A DNA stretch of 64,000 nt, from assembly GCA_963795715.1 (NCBI GenBank), contig CAWCIY010000004.1, positions 62,001-126,000 on the forward strand, given 5' to 3'. The DNA is from JAFEDN01 sp963795715. GTDB taxonomy: Bacteria; Pseudomonadota; Gammaproteobacteria; Coxiellales; Coxiellaceae. Both the position numbers and the translations under genes were made by a program. How positions within the stretch are numbered: position 1 is the first letter of the stretch; the number at the start of each line of letters is the position of its first letter. Under the pieces are notes generated by a model. It did not search any database, was not told the origin of the DNA, and worked only from the letters and a program-made list of their open reading frames with translations. Below, in pieces: positions 27,686-35,898 of this stretch.

Positions 27686-28114
27686 TTATTGGATAGCTTC
27701 AGCAGCAGCTCTATTAATATCTTTACATAATGAGTCAAGATTTCTGGGACAAGCCGATAAAGATAACTGTTTTATTTTTTTTAAGTCATCCGTATCCAAC
27801 GTGGTATCAATATGACGTAAGACAAACATTTTTAACGATGGATTGTGCTTAACTAATTTTGCAAGGATTGGTAATGTCTTCCATTTATCAACCAACAGCC
27901 TAGCAATTGCCTCTGAATTTCCTTCGGCAATACTGCCATCGTCGCATTGACGGAAGTGCTTAAACATGTAATCAACTTTGCTCCAGCTATCTAGTTTTTC
28001 CACTAGTGCATCTGCTGCTTCAGCATTTGCCGGAGAACATATTTGCCCTTGCGCAAGATGCATCCAAGCCAATCCAATTAAAATGACAGTAAAAAATTTC
28101 CAGAAATTTTTCAT
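27686..28114 (-). CDS. Probable periplasmic immunity protein of hcp cassette 1
   Basis: 142 residues from the ATG at 28114 (MKNFWKFFTVILIGLAWMHL, signal peptide cleaved near AQG-QI). An ATG-like start 51 nt upstream would spoil the signal peptide. The mature protein is helical with six cysteines (QICSP, RQCDD, SACPRN, DSLCKD among them) and the stretch DGSIAEGNSEAIARLLVDKW, then FVLRHIDTTLDTDDLKKI. I recall similar secreted proteins next to T6SS effectors but cannot name the family. Position last in hcp-effector-third gene, 13 bp after a putative peptidoglycan enzyme, with export to the periplasm where that enzyme would act, supports immunity. Function inferred from context. Confidence 0.72.
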   Translation of the reverse strand: MKNFWKFFTVILIGLAWMHLAQGQICSPANAEAADALVEKLDSWSKVDYMFKHFRQCDDGSIAEGNSEAIARLLVDKWKTLPILAKLVKHNPSLKMFVLRHIDTTLDTDDLKKIKQLSLSACPRNLDSLCKDINRAAAEAIQ

Positions 28115-28127
28115 ATTATTAAAAAAA

Positions 28128-28577
28128 TCAATTGAGAACTTTGTATTGGTTACTGTGGGCGCCAAAACGTGCCGCTCCTGCTGTATTGTTTCTAACCTCT
28201 ACAGCAGTTAGAGGTGAAGTCGCCATCATATTTATGATACTTGACATAGCGTTATCAGTTGTACGAATACATCCCAATGTTGGATGTTGTGGACCTGGCA
28301 AGTGATGCGCATGAACTCTGCCGGAATGTACTCCAATGCCAGGATGTCCGGCTACGTAAAAACGTATAATGCCGTATAATCCATAAGGTCCATTGGCATT
28401 AGGTGTATGTCTATGAGGCAAACTCCTGTCTTGTACATTGTAACTTCCATTTCGTAGATGAGTTAATGTCGCATGACTATCAACATTATTATAAGCTGTC
28501 CACGTACCAACTACTTTGCCATCAGAGCTGACTAACGATATGGTATGCATTGCACCATCAAAAATTAATTTTGACAT
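28128..28577 (-). CDS. Putative T6SS effector, L,D-transpeptidase-like
   Basis: 149 residues from ATG 28577 with GAGGG upstream. The C-terminal half carries the L,D-transpeptidase (YkuD/DUF2778-like) active-site pattern: GIGVHSGRVHAHHLPG with His84, then HPTLGCIRTTDNAM with Cys103 and Arg105. The N-terminal part (FDGAMHTISLVSSDGKVVGT, then ATLTHLRNGSYNVQD) fits the beta-rich entry of that fold. No signal peptide, as expected for Hcp-carried cargo. The Salmonella Tlde1 effectors are the known T6SS members of this fold and cut or exchange tetrapeptide stems in peptidoglycan. Encoded between hcp and an exported putative immunity gene. Enzymatic assignment is from motifs. Confidence 0.75.
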   Translation of the reverse strand: MSKLIFDGAMHTISLVSSDGKVVGTWTAYNNVDSHATLTHLRNGSYNVQDRSLPHRHTPNANGPYGLYGIIRFYVAGHPGIGVHSGRVHAHHLPGPQHPTLGCIRTTDNAMSSIINMMATSPLTAVEVRNNTAGAARFGAHSNQYKVLN

Positions 28578-28599
28578 CAATTATCCCTCTATCTATCTT

Positions 28600-29079
28600 C
28601 TAAATTTTTGTTCCTGTGCTAAGGTTGTATCCAGTTGATACTGGATTTCCCATATTATTTGTTTCATCATAAGGAGTGTATCGAAATTCGATTTTATCAA
28701 AATTTAGGTATATTATTTCACAATGTTCCACACTATTTCCATTATTGACCGAACTAATCTTATGTTTGCTGATGAGAGTGTTATTTAAAGTCAATGCTAA
28801 ATATGGAGCATTGCCTGTGTTGCAAATATCTATTTTAACGGTTTTAGCCTTGCCGGCGCATGCCTCAGAAAAGATTTTTGGAGTAGTCTGATCTAAAGCT
28901 TTGGTGATAGTAATTTCATTTATTTTAGGTTTGGTGGATTCACGATCTGTAACTTTTCCTGGCTTGGTAGTTATGGAACGTTCAGTACCAAAATCAACTG
29001 TCTCAACCTCAATCCAATTTTTGTAATCTTGGGCAGTTACTGATCCCGAAATGTTATCAATTTGCATGTAGATTGGCAT
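28600..29079 (-). CDS. hcp: Hcp family type VI secretion tube protein (cassette 1)
   Basis: 159 residues from ATG 29079, chosen because AAGGAG lies 8 nt upstream; a start 27 nt earlier lacks this. Features of Hcp: MPIYMQIDNISGSVTAQDYK, NWIEVETVDFG, then the C-terminal VEHCEIIYLNFDKIEFRYTP and GNPVSTGYNLSTGTKI. Hcp stacks as hexameric rings to form the T6SS inner tube and binds small effectors in its lumen. The cassette order is hcp, effector, exported protein, with 22- and 13-bp gaps. The second Hcp in the window (39417) shares the same N- and C-terminal motifs but is clearly divergent. No sheath or baseplate gene is nearby. Confidence 0.88.
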   Translation of the reverse strand: MPIYMQIDNISGSVTAQDYKNWIEVETVDFGTERSITTKPGKVTDRESTKPKINEITITKALDQTTPKIFSEACAGKAKTVKIDICNTGNAPYLALTLNNTLISKHKISSVNNGNSVEHCEIIYLNFDKIEFRYTPYDETNNMGNPVSTGYNLSTGTKI

Positions 29080-29225
29080 GAAATTCTCCTTGAAAAATTT
29101 ATCCATCCTATTGCGAAAATTAACATTATTTATTTACTATGTCAAGCGTGATCTTTGGCTCAGGGGGACTCTGATCGCTCTACAAACTCTAGCTAAAAAC
29201 GCGCCTTAAGATTATAATCTTTATT

Positions 29226-30566
29226 ATGACTTCGCAATTAAAAAAATTATACATTAAAACTCACGGCTGCCAGATGAATGAGTACGATTCCAACAAAATG
29301 GCTGCCGTTTTAAAAGCCTCGCATGGTTTGGAAATCACTGCCCAACCTGAAGAAGCGGATGTCTTTCTCATTAATACCTGTTCTGTTCGAGAAAAAGCGC
29401 AATCAAAACTTTATGATGAATTGGGCCGGTACCGCCAATATAAAACTGCGCGTCCGCATGTGGTGATTGGCGTTGGCGGATGCGTCGCCAGTCAAGAAGG
29501 CGATGCCATTGTGAAACGGGCGCCTTATGTCGACATGGTTTTTGGCCCCCAAACCTTACACCGGTTACCCGAACTATTAACCAAGCTTTGACCAATCAAC
29601 ATGCCGCAGTGGATATCAGCTTTCCCGAAATTGAAAAATTCGATCATCTACCAGAGCCACGCGCTGAAGGCCCTACCGCTTTTGTGTCAATTATGGAAGG
29701 ATGCAGCAAATATTGTAGTTTTTGTGTAGTTCCTTATACTCGCGGCGAAGAAATCAGCCGGCCTTTTGACGATGTGATCACCGAAATTGTTCAGCTCAGC
29801 GAACAAGGAGTTCGTGAAGTAACCTTGCTAGGACAAAATGTCAATGATTATCGTGGCCTGATGCATGATGGCCAAATTGCCGACTTAGCCTTGCTCATTC
29901 ATTATGTTGCCGCTATCGATGGTATTCAGCGTATTCGTTTTACCACTTCTCATCCAGCCGCTTTTTCCGATAATTTAATTGCCGCTTATGCTGAAGAACC
30001 CAAATTCGCTAATCATTTACATTTGCCGGTGCAAAGCGGCTCAGACCGAATTTTAGCAGCAATGAAACGAAATTATACTGCTCTTGGAATATAAATCTAA
30101 AATTCGAAAACTACGTAAAGTTCGTCCCGATATCAGCTATTACCTCTGATTTTATTGTCGGTTTTCCCGGTGAAACTGAAGCAGATTTTCAAGCCACCAT
30201 GAATTTAATTACTGAAATTGGCTTCGATCATTCGTTTAGTTTTCTTATATAGCAAACGGCCAGGAACTCCGGCAGCGCAATTAACAGACGATTTGCCTGA
30301 AGACAGTTAAAAAACAACGCTTAGAATTGTTGCAAAATCAGTTGGCTGAACAAGGCGCAAAAATCGGCGAAGCCATGGTAGGTACCACCCAGCGAATCAT
30401 GGTCACCGGCCCCTCTCACAAAGATATTCACGAACTTTGCGGCCGCACTGAAAATAACCGAGTAGTTAATTTCCAAGGTCCTGCTAACTTGATCGGCCAA
30501 ATGGTTTCTGTCAAAATCACCGCTTCTCGCCGCAGCACTTTGCGCGGTAAATACCTAAGGATGTAG
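29226..30566 (+). CDS. miaB: tRNA-2-methylthio-N6-dimethylallyladenosine synthase (frameshifted)
   Basis: Radical SAM methylthiotransferase modifying A37 of tRNAs. The N-terminal UPF0004 domain is intact to about residue 121 with its three cluster cysteines (THGCQMNEYDSNKM, INTCSVREKAQSKL, GGCVASQEG). The radical SAM triad is CSKYCSFC (GCSKYCSFCVVPYTRGEEIS), then LLGQNVNDY and LHLPVQSGSDRILAAMKRNY. After that come DFIVGFPGETEADFQATM and the TRAM domain to LRGKYLRM. Frame changes are needed near 29588, 30088, 30140, 30245 and 30305. Total span gives about 446 residues, the normal length. First gene of miaB-phoH-ybeY-corC-lnt. Confidence 0.88.
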
Positions 30567-30568
30567 CT

Positions 30569-31548
30569 TGGCAACTTCTGAATCACAAGACATATTACTC
30601 TAACCCCCGCAGATAATCAACGATTGGCGATGTTATGCGGCGAACTTGGAGAAAATCTGCATATTATCGAACGGCATTTAGGGGTTGAAATCAATAATCG
30701 CGGTAATGAATTTCAAATTATCGGCATTCCTATGTCTGTGGATAAAGCCTGTGAAATTTTACAAAAACTTTATGCTGAAACCGCCAGCGGCAAAGAACTG
30801 ACCGATAAAGAAATTCAACTGTTGATGAAATCAATGGATATGAAATTTGAATTTAACAGTTCAGAATTTCAAAAAAAATTAGACGAAGCTACGCTGAAAT
30901 TAGCATTGACCAGTATAAAACCTCGCACAGCCAATCAAATTCATTATATTCGTTCAATTCAAAAATATGATATTAATTTTGGTGTCGGCCCTTCTGGAAC
31001 TGGCAAAACCTATTTGGCAGTGGCTTGTGCTTTACATGCTTTACAAAATGATTTGGTTAAGCGCATTATTTTGGTGCGCCCTGCAGTGGAAGCGGGAGAA
31101 AGTTTAGGCTTTTTACCCGGAGATTTAGCTCAAAAAATTGATCCTTATCTGCGCCCTTTATATGATGCTTTATATGAAATGGCCGGAACCACATGTTGTT
31201 TCCAAATTATTGAAAAAGGCGCCATTGAAGTCGCGCCGCTGGCTTATATGCGCGGCCGCACTTTAAACGATGCTTTTATTATTTTCGATGAGGGGCAAAA
31301 TACCTCCAAAGAACAAATGAAAATGTTTCTAACGCGGATTGGTTTTGGCTCAAAGCGCAGTGATTACCGGCGATATCACCCAAATAGATTTGCCGGCAAA
31401 AATGGAATCCGGATTACGGCATGCAATCACTTTATTCCGTGATATCCCAGCGATACGTTTTTCATTTTTCCAATCTGCAGATGTGGTTCGCCACCCATTA
31501 GTGCAGCAAATTATTGAAGCCTATGAAAAAGAAAAACCGCTAAAGTGA
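30569..31548 (+). CDS. ybeZ: PhoH-like ATPase, YbeZ (frameshifted)
   Basis: PhoH-family P-loop ATPase that works with the YbeY endoribonuclease and ribosome. Likely start is TTG 30569 two bases after the miaB stop (LATSESQDI), with a slip near 30593. The frame is then open from about 30600 to 31350: HLGVEINNRGNEFQIIG (KH-like part), Walker A FGVGPSGTGKTYLAVACALH, VRPAVEAGESLGFLPGDL, AYMRGRTLNDAFIIFDEGQN (Walker B). A slip near 31353 then leads to AVITGDITQIDLPAKMESGL and the C-terminus. The start codon and slip sites are inferred by family comparison. Confidence 0.86.
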
Positions 31549-32006
31549 AAGTCATTCATTCAAAATCGGGCTAAACAACCGCAAACTCCCACTAAACAAC
31601 AGTTTCAAAATTGGGCGCAAGCCGCTTTAATTAAACAATATCCGCCTGCTGAAGTGACCATTCGCATTGTAGGATACAGTAGAAAGCGCAGCAACTAAAT
31701 AAACAATATCGTCATAAAACCGGCCCTACCAATGTGTTATCATTTACCTACCCGCCTATTCCCGGTGGAAGATGCAACTTCTAGGAGATTTGGTGATTTG
31801 CGCAGAATTGGTGAAACAAGAAGCGCTCAAGCTGAAAATAAAACCCATGGTGGCCGATTGGGCGCATCTCACCGTTCATGGTTTATTGCATTTACAAGGC
31901 TATGATCATGTTGAACAACTGGAAGATGCCCAAGAAATGGAAGCATTAGAAACAGAATATCTTGACAAAACTTGGGTTTTACGATCCCTATCATGCGAAG
32001 GACTGA
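31546..32006 (+). CDS. ybeY: Endoribonuclease YbeY (frameshifted)
   Basis: Single-strand endoribonuclease for 16S rRNA 3' maturation. GTG 31546 begins VKVIHSKSG. Later frames read QNWAQAALIKQYPPAEVTIR, NKQYRHKTGPTNVLSFTYPP, and MQLLGDLVICAELVKQEALK with the metal-binding HGLLHLQGYDHVEQLEDAQE (three histidines). The end KLGFYDPYHAKD reaches TGA 32004-32006. At least four single-base slips are needed (near 31575, 31677, 31770, 31970). Position between phoH and corC is conserved and supports the call. Confidence 0.85.
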
Positions 32007-32013
32007 ATAATGA

Positions 32014-32823
32014 ATGCTTGCAGACTTCTTGAAAAGATGGCTGCGCACAAAGGTGATGCCGCGAACTTTGGAAGAACTGTTATCAGTTTTGCATCATGCT
32101 AAAGAAAACAGTTGATTGACGCTGAAACCAGCGAAATGCTCAAAGGCGCTATGCAAGTCGCGCAAATGCAAGTGCGCGACGCCATGATTCCCCGGCCACA
32201 AATGGTGGTGGTAGATGGTTATCTCACTCCCCAAGAAGCTTTGCCGCAAGTGATCGAAGCAGGCCATTCCCGTTTTCCAGTCACCGGCGAAGACCGTGAT
32301 GAAATCGTCGGCATTTTGTTAGCCAAAGATTTATTCAAATTCAGTTTGCCGGAAACGCCAGCGGCCACTCAAATCCGCCAATTAGTCCGGCCGGCCACTT
32401 TTATTCCAGAAAGCAAACGTTTAAATGTTTTACTAAAAGAGTTTCGTTTTAACCGCAATCATATGGCCATCGTCGTCGATGAATACGGCGGTGTCTCGGG
32501 TTTAATTACCATTGAAGATGTTTTAGAAGAAATTGTCGGCGAAATCGCCGATGAATATGATATTGAAGAAGAACCTTTTATCAAAGCCAACTATCCAAAA
32601 AAAATGAATTTTGGTAAAAGCATTAACCCCATTAGCTGATTTTGATGATTATTTTAAAACTCATTTTCAAATGGAAGACATTGATACCATCGGTGGATTA
32701 GTATTAAAAAAATTAGGCCGATTACCCAAACGCGGTGAATCCATATTATTGGATACATTAAAACTTACCGTACTCGAAGCCAGCAAACGCGGAATTCAAA
32801 CCTTGCTGGTGAAAGTAACTTGA
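32014..32823 (+). CDS. corC: CorC/YbeX-type CBS-domain protein (frameshifted)
   Basis: About 270 residues; magnesium/cobalt efflux-associated protein with paired CBS domains and a C-terminal CorC_HlyC domain. ATG 32014 gives MLADFLKRWLRTKVMPRTLE. A missing base near 32113 leads to QLIDAETSEMLKGAMQVAQM, VRDAMIPRPQMVVVDG (CBS1), and NRNHMAIVVDEYGGVSGLIT plus DVLEEIVGEIADEYD (CBS2). A second slip near 32625 leads to the CorC domain (TIGGLVLKKLGRLPKRGESI). Nucleotide-binding CBS pairs and no membrane segment, so cytosolic or peripheral. In the conserved miaB-lnt operon. Confidence 0.87.
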
Positions 32824-32864
32824 AAATCCGCCTCAATCTTGCGATATGAAGACTTTGAAGGAGA

Positions 32865-34380
32865 ATGAATTGGTTTTTTCTTGCTTACTGGTATTTTTTA
32901 TGCGGCGCGATTTTGCCGTTCGCTTTTGCTCCTTTCGATATTTATACGCTGGCATTTATTGCGCCATGCCATTCTATTATACCAATGGCAAAAATCGACT
33001 CCTAGACAAGCTTTTTTCCAAGGCGGTTTATTTGGACTTGGGTTTTTTGGCGTGGGAGTATCCTGGGTATTTATCAGCATCCATAATTATGGAAATGCTT
33101 CAATTTTTGTACAACTTTAATTACTTTTGCCATGATCGTAGTAATGGCTCTTTATCTTGCGATCAATGGCTATTATTAAATAAATTTTATGGGCGGAAAA
33201 ATAAATCGTGATTTTTTGTTTAGCGGCTTTTCCCGCCACATGGGTTATTTTTGAATGGCTGCGAAGCTTACTTTTAAACGGATTTCCTTGGTTATATTTG
33301 GGCTATACTCAACTGGCAACTCCACTGCGGGGGTTTGCGCCTATTTTTGGAGTGTATGGAGTTTCCTTAGCAATGGCCATGATTTGCGGTTGTTTGGTAC
33401 TCATTTGCACTCGTCAAAGTATAAAATACAAATTGATCAGCTTAATCTTAGCGATTTTCCTATTGGCTCTTGGTTGGGGATTGACTGGGCGGCTATGGAC
33501 CAAGCCCAGTGGCGGACCATTAAACTTAACTTTGGTGCAGGCAAACATCAGTCAATCCGTAAAATGGAAGCCAGGACAATTCGAAGAAATTTTGCAAAAA
33601 TATGAAAGCCTCACCCAAGCTCATTGGGATAATCGGTTAATCATTTGGCCGGAAGCGGCGTTGCCGGTATTTACACAACAAATTCCCCAAGTACTTGCAG
33701 AATTGGATGAAAAAGCAAAATCGCAAAAAAGTACTTTGCTCCTTGGAATTTTGTTAGGTGACCTTAACACTAAGCAATATTATAACGGTATTATCTTACT
33801 AGGAATGGATCATGGTGAATATCGTAAAAGACATCTGGTGCCTTTTGGCGAGTATACTCCGTTAGAATCTGTGTTCTCTTTCTTGATACATTATTGGCAA
33901 ATCCCTATGTCTAATTTTAGCGCGGGATCTGACAAACAGGATACACTGCAAGTTGGCGCAATTAAAATTGCTCCTTTTATTTGTTATGAAATTGCTTATC
34001 CGTTGCAAGTACTGAAATATAGCCGTGACAGCAATTTAATTATCAATATCAGTGATGACAGCTGGTTTGGCAAATCAACCGCTTCGGCGCAACAAGCACA
34101 AATGGCTCGTTTTCGCGCCTTGGAAACTGGACGCTTTACTTTATTAAGTGGAAATACCGGCATCACTGGAATTGTAGATCCACGGGGTAATTTCACCCGT
34201 ATTTTGCCACCGCACCAAGAAGGAGATTTAATCGGCGCGGTGACACCCATGAAAGGAAACACCCCGCTTATGAGTTTTAATTACTACCCGCTGCTGGCGA
34301 TCATTGTTATTTTGTTACTGCTCGCTCCGATTCAAACTTTCTCTACTTTGATTATCACAAACACAAAACGTAACTGTTAA
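32865..34380 (+). CDS. lnt: Apolipoprotein N-acyltransferase (frameshifted in N-terminal part)
   Basis: Inner-membrane enzyme adding the third acyl chain to lipoproteins. From ATG 32865 the reading is MNWFFLAYWYFLCGAILPFA, then AFFQGGLFGLGFFGVGVSWV after a slip near 32985. Further slips near 33118 and 33205 lead to a long intact frame. The nitrilase domain has catalytic Glu in IIWPEAALPVF, Lys in EYRKRHLVPFGEY and Cys in APFICYEIAYP. A last helix is near the C-terminus. About 505 residues, close to E. coli 512. Its 3' portion, 33981-34269, is repeated at 44723-45012. In Pseudomonas leuS lies near lnt; here 12 kb of accessory DNA intervenes. Confidence 0.9.
33981..34269 (+). repeat. Island-flanking direct repeat, lnt copy
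   Basis: This 289-bp part of lnt, from the catalytic-Cys codon to shortly before the last helix, recurs in the same orientation at 44723-45012. By hand alignment there are about 11 substitutions and one inserted G, roughly 96% identity, with six of the substitutions in the first 60 bp. It could be a large att-like repeat or a duplication border. Confidence 0.85.
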
Positions 34381-34504
34381 CTCATGGAGGCTTATAAAGG
34401 CCACAATTTGTATGATAAAAAGTACAAAACCTCAAGACTGGAACACTGCACATTTCATAGTAAATTTTCACACCGTAAACCAAAAGCTATTCTTTTCATT
34501 GGTC

Positions 34505-34792
34505 TTAATGCATCGATTCAATACAATAACTCAAATAATGAGCGCCAAAAAACAGAATTAACAAAACAAAAAAGTATAGAGGAATAATGCAGGCATAAGA
34601 AATTACTCGTTCAAATTTATTAGTTTGAGATTTAAAGTCGTATTGGGGAGGAAACTTTTGTAGCGTATAGAGGTAGCTTCTAGAAAGTGGCTTCATCCCA
34701 TAAAGCATCATCAAAGCACTGGCAAATTTTTTATCGAATTTAGGCATCAAAAAAACAATAATTAACAGTCCACTCAACAGGTTGACGGTCAT
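34505..34792 (-). CDS. Small two-helix membrane protein next to the TIR gene
   Basis: 95 residues with one hydrophobic segment at each end (VNLLSGLLIIVFLMP about 3-18; VISYACIIPLYFFVLLILFF about 63-84) and a basic middle (KFDKKFASALMMLYGMKPLS). No family recognised. It starts 32 bp after the TIR gene stop on the same strand, so they are probably one operon. The membrane part could anchor or respond to the TIR protein. The gene is AT-rich like the rest of the island. Real-gene status is supported by the two clean helices and operon position only. Confidence 0.55.
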   Translation of the reverse strand: MTVNLLSGLLIIVFLMPKFDKKFASALMMLYGMKPLSRSYLYTLQKFPPQYDFKSQTNKFERVISYACIIPLYFFVLLILFFGAHYLSYCIESMH

Positions 34793-34824
34793 AGATAAAA
34801 TTATAAAACCAAAATGAAAAAGGA

Positions 34825-35599
34825 CTACTTAAATACTTCTATCCTGGAATCACATAATACCTGATGAAATTTTGGTAAAAGATTTATATCGTATGTATAC
34901 CAAGCACCTCCAAAATTTGAATTTCCCCGAAAATTTGAAAAATTCAATAGGTTATGTCTTTCCATAAAATTTTTAATTGAATCTATTTCTTCTTTATCAG
35001 CGGAAGATTGATGAAATCTTAAAGTCACGCTTTTATTTGTCTTCAAAATATTTAATATTCCTGAGCGTCTTTTCTCAAGTCTTGTGAAATACTCAATCAA
35101 TTTATCCCAAAATTGATTTTGATCTTCAAATTCTTGAACTTCTTGAACTTCTTGAACAAAATGAGAAAGATCCACTTTAGGAACATTTAACTCTATTTCA
35201 TCAGCTATGCGAATAAATAATTTTATAAGCTCTTCTTGAGATTTGATTTCAATCGCATTCAGTAATGACAATGGAATAGGTAATTCTGTTCTAGAAAGAC
35301 CGGAATGGCAAATAGGAACTACTGATATGTTTCTCATCCATACCGCTCCAGCTTCAAAATTAAGCCATGGTCTGTTTATTGATTCACGACTACATAATAA
35401 AATCGCAATCACGCATAACTTTAACGAATTCGTAATGTTATCTAACCACCTTTCTCCAACACCATTGCTCGACGAATCGGAGGATACAAATATATTAACA
35501 GCTCCAACAAAAGAATCTTCAATTAATTTCTTTAAACTAAATGGCGAGTTCTTTTTCCTCATGAATATGTGATAAAAAAACTATTGGCTTTTCACTCAT
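34825..35599 (-). CDS. TIR-domain protein, putative NAD-consuming defence effector (N-terminal frameshift)
   Basis: TIR-like protein. The natural start is ATG 35599, giving MSEKPIVFLSHIHEEKELAI, the classic first TIR strand and helix. An in-frame TAG follows near 35540, and the fold continues in the next frame as LKKLIEDSFVGAVNIFVSSD. Next come VIAILLCSRESINRPWLNFE and AGAVW; the Glu in FEAGA matches the NADase catalytic Glu of bacterial TIRs. The C-terminal about 130 residues (after LIEYFTRLEKRRSG) are not recognised. A 9-bp tandem repeat (three copies) encodes the EVQEVQE linker. One indel breaks the gene, so it is either newly inactivated or a base-call error. A two-helix membrane gene lies 32 bp downstream. 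Confidence 0.78.
35131..35157. repeat. Three tandem copies of TTCTTGAAC
   Basis: A perfect 9-bp unit repeated three times inside the TIR gene encodes the linker repeat E-V-Q. A unit change keeps the frame, so it would alter linker length only. Confidence 0.8.
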
Positions 35600-35898
35600 A
35601 AAAACACCCTGTATAACAAAAACTAAAAATTGAAAAACTCTATTAATATATCAAATAAGCTGTCAAACCGATCGGTGTTTTGATATTTCAAGGGGTTATC
35701 AATGACTGCACAAATAGGAGTGCCAAACCATAATTGCACTAACTTAAGGATAAATTTTATAAAATTCAATTAATTAGATCATGTTTAATAGTTTTAAAAT
35801 TCGGAAATAGTAGGTCATTTTGAATGCAGTTAAAAAATTTAGTTCAAGTTTGTGTTAAATTCTGTTAAATCTATAGATTCTTTTCGTTAGCACGCAAT
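35600..35898. other. Gene-free AT-rich stretch between TIR gene and IS66 element
   Basis: About 300 bp with no convincing frame. It should contain the TIR promoter. A short plus-strand ATG frame at 35701 (MTAQIGVPNHNCTNL) ends soon and has no support. I see no repeat or RNA gene here. Confidence 0.5.

Noticed and set aside
27686..28114. Calling the third gene of cassette 1 a Tai4 (Tae4 immunity) protein
   Set aside because: Size, signal peptide and cysteines are similar, but the sequence motifs I remember for Tai4 do not match; only a general immunity role is supported.
34384..34587. 67-residue plus-strand frame after lnt
   Set aside because: No family, no SD in a good place, low-complexity N/K/Q composition, and its 3' part overlaps the membrane gene on the other strand.
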